The translations under genes and the position numbers were made by a program. Positions 56,455 through 64,000 of a stretch of DNA of 64,000 nucleotides are shown piece after piece. The notes under the pieces are model-generated. The model ran no database searches and was not told where the DNA came from. It worked only from the letters and a program-made list of their open reading frames with translations. The first letter of the stretch is position 1; every line of letters begins with the position of its first letter. The stretch comes from Sinotaia quadrata (taxonomy: Eukaryota > Mollusca > Gastropoda > Architaenioglossa > Viviparidae): the NCBI GenBank assembly GCA_028829895.1, contig CM054177.1:35117064-35181063 (forward strand), given 5' to 3'.

Positions 56455-57560
56455 ACAGAGACAAGCATGAACAGGACATTGCAGATAGACAGATGTGAGC
56501 ACGATAGTGCCGACAAAGTGAGCACGATACTGTAGATAGACAAACGAGAGAACGATACTACAAAGTGAGAACAATGTTACAAAAAGACAATACGTGAGCA
56601 CGATGTTACAAACAGACAATACGTGAGCACGATGTTACAAACAGACAATACGTGAGCACGATGTTACAAACAGACAATACGTGAGCACGATGTTACAAAC
56701 AGACAATACGTGAGCACGATGTTACAAACAGACAATACGTGAGCACGATGTTACAAACAGACAATACGTGAGCACTATGCTACAAACAGGCAATATATGA
56801 GCACGATGCTGAAGACAGACAATACGTGAGCACGATATTACAAACAGACAATACGTGAGCACGATATTACAAACAGACAATACGTGAGCACGATATTACA
56901 AACAGACAATACGTGAGCACGATATTACAAACAGACAATACGTGAGCACGATATTACAAACAGACAATACGTGAGCACGATATTACAAACAGACAATACG
57001 TGAGCACGATATTACAAACAGACAATACGTGAGCGCTATGCTACAAACAGGCAATACGTGAGCACGATGCTGAATACAGACAATACGTGAGCACGATGTT
57101 ACAAACAGACAATACGTGAGCACGATGCTACAAAAAAGAAAGAGAGCATGATGTTACAGACAGGCAAACGTGAGCAGATACTACAGACAGGCAAACGTCA
57201 GCACGATATTACAAACAGACAATACGTGATACGTGAGCAATATGCTGAAGAAAGACAAACGTGAGCATGATGTTACAAACATATCAACATGATAAGGATG
57301 TTACAAATAGAAAAAATGTGAGCATGATGCTACACACAGACAACCGTGAGCACGATGTTACAAACAGGAAAATGTGAGCATGATGCTACACACAGACAAC
57401 CGTGAGAACGATGTTACAAACAGACAAACGTGAGCACGATGCTGAAGACAGACAACCGTGAGCACGATGTTACAAACAGACAAGCATGAGCACGATTTTA
57501 CAAACACAAAAATGTGAGTACGGTTTTACTAACAGGCAAACGTGAGCATGATAATACAGA
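56455..57560. repeat. 29-bp minisatellite, about 36 copies
   Basis: Unit ACAAACAGACAATACGTGAG followed by CACGATGTT (or GATATT). The centre is nearly perfect and both edges degenerate. The odd variant run (CTATGCTACAAACAGGCAAT then GATGCTGAA) occurs twice, near 56770 and 57030, showing block duplication. Confidence 0.97.
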
Positions 57561-57744
57561 CAAACGCGAACAGTTTTTTTCACAAAAAAATTTATAGATA
57601 GATAGTGTGACGCCAATGCCACCTAGTTAATAGTTACGATTATTATTGTTAATTAATCACCCATAATTAATTAAAAATGATAAGAATCTTAATTTATGTT
57701 ATTAATAATTCTCCAGAAGACACCACTCGTCTCTCTTACTTGGC
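57561..57744. other. AT-rich spacer
   Basis: Nothing recognised. Confidence 0.5.
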
Positions 57745-57907
57745 AGCTATGAGCACTGTAAACGTTTTCTCTCTTCCACAACATTAAAGACAAACATTTA
57801 CCGTCACATTTTCCGTAGAAGGAAAACGTCTTACTAAAGGAGAAGATAAATCCCGCTTTTAATCTATATGTAGCAAGCCCCGACCCACGCACTTTCTTCT
57901 CCAACAT
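57745..57907 (-). mobile_element. Dispersed repeat family C, copy 2
   Basis: Reverse complement of 43403-43560. Here the - strand frame is fully open (72 codons from ATG at 57907 to 57689) and reads KAGFIFSFSKTFSFYGKCDG, KCLSLMLWKREN. It may be a remnant of a protein-coding repeat; no family is recognised. Confidence 0.6.
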
Positions 57908-58589
57908 AAGGTTATCAATATGTATAAGAAGGTCAATAAATTTGACAATAAATTGAATAAACCAACAAACAAATAAATATGCAACAAATACAGTGTAAAA
58001 AGATTACTTGACATCAATATTTCCATGAAACCTTGTTTGAATAATGTTAATACCTATACAATCTTATATCCGAAGATACAATTCAACAGATTAGTGTCAA
58101 TACAAATCACAGGATAGTTCTTATCAGAGAAAAGAAATGGTGTTATTAGAGATAAGTGATAATAGTTTCTTTGTAACCTTGTATAGGCAAAGCCGCAATA
58201 GTTTATCATGTGCTTTTCATAACAAAGCCACACGTTTATTGTTCATCATATTACTATCAATTCTATTTGTTTCCTTTCTCAATGACTACCTGCTATTCTC
58301 TTGAGGCCATTGGTGCTCTGCCATATTAGGTCACTCAGGCAGAACAACAATTGTAGCAATTTCCAGTATCTTACTTGTACCAATGTAGCCAGCAAATGTT
58401 GCCACCATATTAACAGAGTGCAGTATATTCCTTACACTTACACACTGCAGTAGATACTTCTCACGTCTAAAGCGTTCATATTGGTTTATAATTAATAAAC
58501 CAGGAGATTAAGATAAAACAAGGAAATACAGCTTATTTCCTGTACAATATAATCAGGGAACAAATGCTAAGTTTCCAGTTTATTCAATT
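57908..58589. other. AT-rich DNA, nothing recognised
   Basis: No array or element is seen. Confidence 0.5.
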
Positions 58590-59175
58590 TTAACTCCATT
58601 CTCTCTTACATTCAAGTCTCAACTTACAGTTTCCTGCAACACTATTTATTAGCCTGATACACGCACACAGCATATTAAATATAACATATCAAGTTTATCA
58701 GTATTCACTAGAAACAATGTCAAGTGTTTAGCATACTATATATGAACATATTATTTCAAGAAAAATGTAGAAACAATAGTCTACTCGCTTAATATATCTC
58801 TACGAAAGACAGAAGTATAACATATCAATAGCAAAATGAATGAGATATTTCTAAGTCCATTTATCTCAATCAGTCAGTTAACTCACCATTAAGCTAACGG
58901 CCGCCTTTCATGACCAGACTTCTTGCCACTTCAAATTCAAAGTGATTAGACAATAGAATTCTCTACAGCAGGTAAACTTTTCATCTCAGCCCAATGGTTG
59001 GCTCGTTCTCGTAAATCTTAACCATTTTATAATAAAACATATTCATCCAGTTTCGATTGCATCAGCTATTTCTAGCATATATATTTCAACTCGAGTTGTT
59101 TACTCCAACTCTGATACTTACAAAAATACCATCATAAGTTGTGCCCAATGTCGGGTCATTTCGACAATTTAACAA
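58590..59175 (-). mobile_element. Dispersed repeat family A, copy 2 (longest copy, LTR-like)
   Basis: Same orientation as 1850-2215, with about 220 bp extra in the middle (about 58700-58950). The - strand begins TGTTAAATTGTC at 59175. TTTCCTGCAACA, CTCAGCCCA.TG, TTGTTTACTCCAACTCTGA and GTGCCCAATGTCGGGT blocks match the other copies. Confidence 0.65.
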
Positions 59176-59320
59176 TATATATATATATATATATAACAAT
59201 TAAATGTAAAAATTGGGATAGGCAATTTTAGTCCACCACATGATAGATAGATAAATAGATAGATAGATAGATAGATAGATGGATGGATGGATGGATGGAT
59301 GGATCGATCGATCGATGGTT
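59176..59320. repeat. AT run and (GATA)n-(GATG)n-(GATC)n microsatellite
   Basis: TA-rich run near 59176-59195, then GATA, GATG and GATC tetranucleotide blocks at about 59244-59315, a stepwise change of one repeat into the next. Confidence 0.95.
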
Positions 59321-59700
59321 ATGTGTGAATATTTATATATATATATCTGATCTTGTTTCTCATCATTAACATCACATATCATCATTATTACTTTTAATTA
59401 TGTGTGTTTATATTATATATCATTTCTAAAGGCACAGACATTGAAGTCTTGTTACATTGTGTATCATAGTGTATTATATTATTTGTTAATCTTGATTTTA
59501 TTTTGTTCTCTTATCAATATGAAATTATTGAATGTTGTCAAGGAAACGTTATTCATGAGTTGTACTAAGGTGTATTTCTTTCCCTTTGGTTAGTCAGAAT
59601 TTTGTCTAGTGTTAACAGATTGTGATGGGCCGTTTGTGGTATTAACACCCTTAAATCTGATACCTAGCGGCTTCAAGTTCGATTTCTAAAATCCATTTTC
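59321..59700. other. AT-rich DNA, nothing recognised
   Basis: The frame at 59402-59593 has no family resemblance. Confidence 0.5.
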
Positions 59701-59719
59701 ATTTCCGTGGCATTTGCTG

Positions 59720-59962
59720 TGTGACTGTAAGTTTTGTAGAGAACTCCCGTGGCCTTCTTGTTACTCTATCCAGTCCAAAATCATCGCCCGCCAGAAGACT
59801 TGAGAAGCAGACGAGTCTCAGATTTTGGTTAAGTGGCACCCTTTGCAGCACACCTGCCAAGGAAAGTGAAGACGACCTTTCAGAAGAAAAGCTTCCTGCG
59901 TTCCGAGAATGCGGACAAACAAGCTATTCACATGCCGCTCTCGTATATATGTCATTTCTAAG
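59720..59962 (+). promoter_or_regulatory. Candidate promoter/5' UTR upstream of a YY1-type start
   Basis: GC-richer stretch with CpGs directly upstream of AAGATGGCGGAC. Such a stretch is usual for a housekeeping-type TATA-less promoter in animals. No other core motif is clear. Confidence 0.3.
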
Positions 59963-59988
59963 ATGGCGGACATAGGAAAGGAAGAAAC
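59963..59988 (+). CDS. Candidate first coding exon of an unidentified gene (26 bp)
   Basis: The ATG lies inside AAGATGGCGGAC (59960-59971), the classic YY1 motif that overlaps the start codon of many animal housekeeping genes. The frame reads MADIGKEE plus two bases and meets GTAAGC (GT at 59989-59990), a consensus 5' splice site. Unspliced it would stop after nine codons. The exon would end in phase 2. No matching acceptor with a recognisable protein was found before 64000, so the gene, if real, runs beyond the window. Confidence 0.35.
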
Positions 59989-59990
59989 GT

Positions 59991-60374
59991 AAGCCACAAG
60001 TTGTTGAAAAAGTTACTCCGGAACATGGCTGCGAAATAAAACAATCGCCACGCGCTTTCTGCTAAGCAAATAAACGCCAGAGGATGTGCTTAGATAGTAG
60101 AGACGGTCTGACATTGAGTAAACACGCCAGGTACCGAGAGATTGCAAGTTTAAAAAAATAATTTGTTTCAATCGTGTCAATAATCTCTCTCTACACCGCT
60201 TTCCTTTACCCCGTAGTTGAGAATTCTTTCTTAAAATACATGTACTGCAATAACAGCTCTATGATTTCTTTCCTTCAGCTAGTATCACTTTTGGTCTCCA
60301 GCACATAATTAGTACCGGAGTTTTATTTACTTTGTTATTATTTCTGGCAGTTAGATACATCCAAATCTCGGTGA
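59991..60374. other. Intergenic or intronic DNA, nothing recognised
   Basis: If the first exon at 59963 is real this is its intron. No other feature seen. Confidence 0.4.
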
Positions 60375-60800
60375 CATTAGTTCAGGCAGTGAGTGACAAT
60401 TGTACCAGTAGAACAATTACTTCAGTCAGTGAGTGACAATTGTACCAGTAGAACAATTACTTCAGTCAGTGAGTGACAATTGTACCAGTAGAACAATTAC
60501 TTCAGTCAGTGAGTGACAATTGTACCAGTAGAACAATTACTTCAGTCAGTGAGCGATAGGTATATCAGTGTCACCATTACTTTTGTCAGAGATACGTATA
60601 TCAGTGTGACCATTACTTCTGTCTATGAGCGATAAATGTATCTGTGTGACCATTACTTCTGTCTATGAGCGATAAATGTATCAGTGTGATCATTACTTCT
60701 GTCTATGAGCGATACGTGTATCAGTGTGACCATTACTTTTGTCAGAGATACGTATATTAGTGTGACCATTACTTTTGTCAGTGAACGATATGTATATCAG
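60375..60800. repeat. 40-bp minisatellite with two monomer types
   Basis: Four near-perfect copies of CAGTGAGTGACAATTGTACC then AGTAGAACAATTACTTCAGT. They change in phase into a related 40-bp type, TGAGCGATAAATGTATCAGT then GTGACCATTACTTCTGTCTA. Confidence 0.95.
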
Positions 60801-61132
60801 TAGGACATTAGTTGAGTCATTGAGCAATATATAAACCAGTGAGAAATAGGTTGTGCTAGTAAGTTATATACCACAATGTGTTAATGGATTCTATTAGAAA
60901 AATGATTAACGTAGCTGTATGATATAGGATCTCTTAGTAAAGGATAAACATACGTTTATATTCAGTGTGATATTAGTTCAGCCAGTGATCGTTACCTATG
61001 TCATATAGCACATACAATAATTATTATAATAATTTGACGTTTACTGACTTTTTACAACGTATTCTGATACTTTGGCCAGCTACACATTATCCGGGTTTCA
61101 AGTGCATTTTGGCAGGGAGTATACTTTGATGT
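60801..61132. other. AT-rich DNA, nothing recognised
   Basis: Faint decayed copies of the 60.4-kb repeat may extend to about 61000. Confidence 0.4.
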
Positions 61133-61391
<259 letters not shown>

Positions 61392-61395
<4 letters not shown>

Positions 61396-61904
61396 TACTT
61401 GAATATAATTTCATTTTAAATACTTATTTAATATATTCGACCTACTGCTAATGACACCTCTTCTGCATTACAACATTTTATCTCACACTAAGTCACTGAA
61501 GATCATATGATCAAATTATTTCTTCTGCTCCTAATGTAAATAATATGAGTTAATGATTTTAAGACTTATGCATTTGTAATTATTTTGAATCATTGAAAAC
61601 TGTGGTAGGAGTAAAGTTTCTCATTTAACTTGTTGGTGACACAAATTTCTTAATTTATGAATACAATATCTAATTACGCTAAATCCATCCAAGCAGTGCT
61701 CGAGTGACTTTTTCTGTATCAGGGCGTAGTGAGTAGTTGTTTGGAGCGACAAATGTTTTCATGCCTTGCACAAAACATCAATATAAACTACTAAGGTCTA
61801 TAGTTCCTACCGAATGTACATTTCCTTCATCTATAGATATTTTGTCTCCTTCATAAGCAAAACAATCACACTAGATAATTTCAATTCCAAATCCGTAACA
61901 TGTT
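61392..61904. other. AT-rich DNA, nothing recognised
   Basis: No feature seen. Confidence 0.5.
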
Positions 61905-62115
61905 TAGGTGACTGCTAGCCGCATTTAATTTATTGTTTCAAGTTTAGCTCATGTACACTGGACTATTGTTATATAGGTGACTGCTAGCCTAATTTACTTT
62001 ATTGTTTCAAGTTTAGCTCATGTACACTGGCTGGACTATTGTTATATAGGTGACTGCTAGCCTCATTTACTTTATTGTTTCAAGTTTAGCACATGTACAC
62101 TGGAGTATTGTTATA
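61905..62115. repeat. Tandem repeat of about 70 bp, three copies
   Basis: Unit AGGTGACTGCTAGCCTCATT, TACTTTATTGTTTCAAGTTT, AGCTCATGTACACTGG, ACTATTGTTATAT. Confidence 0.93.
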
Positions 62116-62689
62116 TATACGATGTTTTCTCGAAATAGAAAATTAAATTTTTATAAGTAATTTTTTTCATTTGTACTCGGTTTTGAATGATTTGCGTATA
62201 ATTATTTTTAAAATATAATCTCGTTCGTTTTAAAAAAAATATATATGCTTATAAGTAATTTATTGAATTTTATATGTCTGTTAAATGCTATTTTATAAGT
62301 AATTTATTTGAACGTATTTTTATGTATTGAAAGAATGAATTTTTAATGATAATTTATACGTAAGACTGCAAGAACAAGCAACTGTAAATTGAAAACAGAC
62401 ATGATACTTTTTACAGTTTTATTCCGTTTATAATGAACAGATATAGTTTGGTTTCTCATAATGAAATTACTGACTATTCATACAGAGCTCATTCCTAAAC
62501 AGGCGCAAAACTTGTCAACGGTAGAAAAGGTGTTAAAGGTAGGAGTCAAAATGTTAACATAAAATAATAAGAGTATAAAGATGGCCACGAAAAAAAAAAG
62601 GCGACGACAGGGACATAGTGAATGCCAAATCAACAATTAAAAATTTATAAGGAAAATGTTAACAACGTTTCATATATAAATAATGTACA
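62116..62689. other. AT-rich DNA, nothing recognised
   Basis: Loose TTATAAGTAATTTATT echoes occur at 62150-62310. No gene. Confidence 0.5.
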
Positions 62690-62775
62690 TTACTCCTTTA
62701 TACATACCACTAAAATTACTCCTTTATACATACCACTCAAATTACTCCTTTATACATACCACTAAAATTACTCCT
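62690..62775. repeat. 26-bp tandem repeat, about 3.5 copies
   Basis: Unit AATTACTCCTTTATACATAC followed by CACTAA. Confidence 0.93.
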
Positions 62776-64000
62776 TTTGTTCGCAGATCTAGTAAAACCT
62801 CTTTCACTGTTCGCTGACTGTTCAAGTTGTATGTTTAAAAAAACTTACAGTTTTGCGCACTGACGTCACACATTAACAAACCACTTATCTTGGAATTCTT
62901 GACGACATCGTGGCGATGATATGAAAATAAATGTTCACAACTGACTCTTCTTACTGTATCACATCAATTTCTCAATTTGAATAAATTTTCAACAAGCACA
63001 ACAAGAAAAACAAGAAAAGAAGGAAACAGACCCCATGAAACTTAATTAATTTTAAATCTTCTGTATATGGCAAATCTATCATACAAATGTTTTACTTCTT
63101 TAATTTGGATCTCTGCACAAAGTATAAATTAAACATATTTACAACAATAAAAATATTTCCCATTTGCAATATAAAATCATAATCTTTAACAAAATCAAAT
63201 ACAAAGTCCTTTTACATTTCTGCAAAAAAAGTGTTATCTCGTTTCCTTTAGGAAGAATAGCATGTATGAAAGGGTCTTTTTTATTCAGAAAATATCTCAC
63301 CCAAAGAGTGCTTCCTCGTAAAAGCAAATTGTCCGACTACAGACAGTTATTTAAATCTAGATATTCCACTAATATTTATTTCCCTTGATTAATTTTCTCA
63401 ATCAATAGAATTACAAAATACAACTAGAACTAAACTATCTCTGATTAATATGCAAGACCTTCACATATCTCCCACACTCATTTTCTGTCAAAACATATTT
63501 CAATTGTCGTAAAATGGTTTTATAAGTTTAAAAAATAAATAGTCACAAAAGTACCCAGATCTTTGAATTGACGCGAGATGCGAAATTAATCCGTTTGAAA
63601 TATAATTCAGATATCTGCACATCAATGTCCACGCCACTTGTTGATCTCGAAAAAATGTATTGGGCAAGTAATTACAATGCACTCATTGTCGCTACTTTAC
63701 TCGCCGCTCATTCTAGAGATTTCAGTCTTGGCATATTTTTTCCCCATCTTTCTCTTTTTCTCTCAACTCACCTCTCCTTACAAACACTTTACAAATAAAT
63801 ATGCTACCATAAAATGTTTAATAATTATTAAAATTGTACATCAAAATTTATAATAAAAGTATGAGAAAAATTCCCAAATACAACATATTGCAGGACTAGA
63901 AGTAAAGTTTAGACAAGGTGAAGGTTGGAGGATTACATGTAAAGTTTAAATGCTGGTGTTCAAGAGGAAGATTGTGGAACATAATGAAAAGTTTAAACGC
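62776..64000. other. Intergenic DNA, nothing recognised
   Basis: Contains one TGACGTCA (62861-62868). The short frames near 63139-63388 and 63500-63853 show no family resemblance. At the right edge, AAGTTTARAC-type echoes (63905-63998) may be the start of another array that continues outside the window. Confidence 0.45.

Noticed and set aside
59600..59705. AAGTTCGATTTC, similar to a tRNA/SINE B box
   Set aside because: No A box at the right distance and no cloverleaf could be folded by hand.

Overview
This is an AT-rich, intron-bearing, gene-poor stretch of an animal nuclear genome. It has no operons, ribosome binding sites or dense ORFs. Mobile-element remnants (Ty3/gypsy gag, reverse transcriptase and integrase pieces, an endonuclease/reverse-transcriptase LINE tail, LTR-like repeats, a hAT-like MITE) and a very large number of minisatellites suggest an invertebrate. 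A lophotrochozoan such as a gastropod mollusc is my guess from the LINE style and low GC; it is not proven by any single feature.

The only protein gene recognised with confidence is on the + strand. The terminal exon at about 10987-11700 encodes nearly all of a TMEM86/YhhN-family lysoplasmalogenase, an eight-helix membrane enzyme of plasmalogen turnover. Its frame stays open up to a good 3' splice site, so coding exon(s) upstream are possible; a phase-matched 10-codon leader lies at 3370-3399. Weaker gene candidates are a terminal exon at 17575-17869 (+), a terminal exon at 46314-46480 (-), an internal exon at 35925-36003 (+), and a YY1-type first exon at 59963-59988 (+) whose gene would run off the right edge.

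Layout: 1-5.5 kb holds an LTR-like repeat, the candidate leader exon and a GC-richer promoter-like island (4.2-4.6 kb). 5.5-10.25 kb holds a LINE tail, an LTR-like repeat, a 14-bp-unit array and a roughly 2-kb solo LTR with a perfect 5-bp target duplication. 10.6-12 kb holds an integrase scrap and the TMEM86 exon. 12-33 kb is mostly minisatellites plus gag, RT and LINE fragments and a MITE that split one array. 33.6-34.9 kb holds a decayed Ty3/gypsy RT on the - strand with an internal duplication. 35-64 kb is again minisatellites (including a 10-copy 66-bp array, a 1.1-kb 31-bp array, a 1.1-kb 29-bp array and a 1.4-kb diverged 21-bp array) with dispersed repeat copies.

Adding the lengths by eye, tandem arrays make up about a quarter of the window, in more than forty unrelated families with units of 14 to about 105 bp. 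That density is the most unusual property of the region. I found no CRISPR array, rRNA, convincing tRNA, or coherent multi-gene system. Most long ORFs here are products of repeat units whose length is a multiple of three, or of simple repeats, and are not genes.
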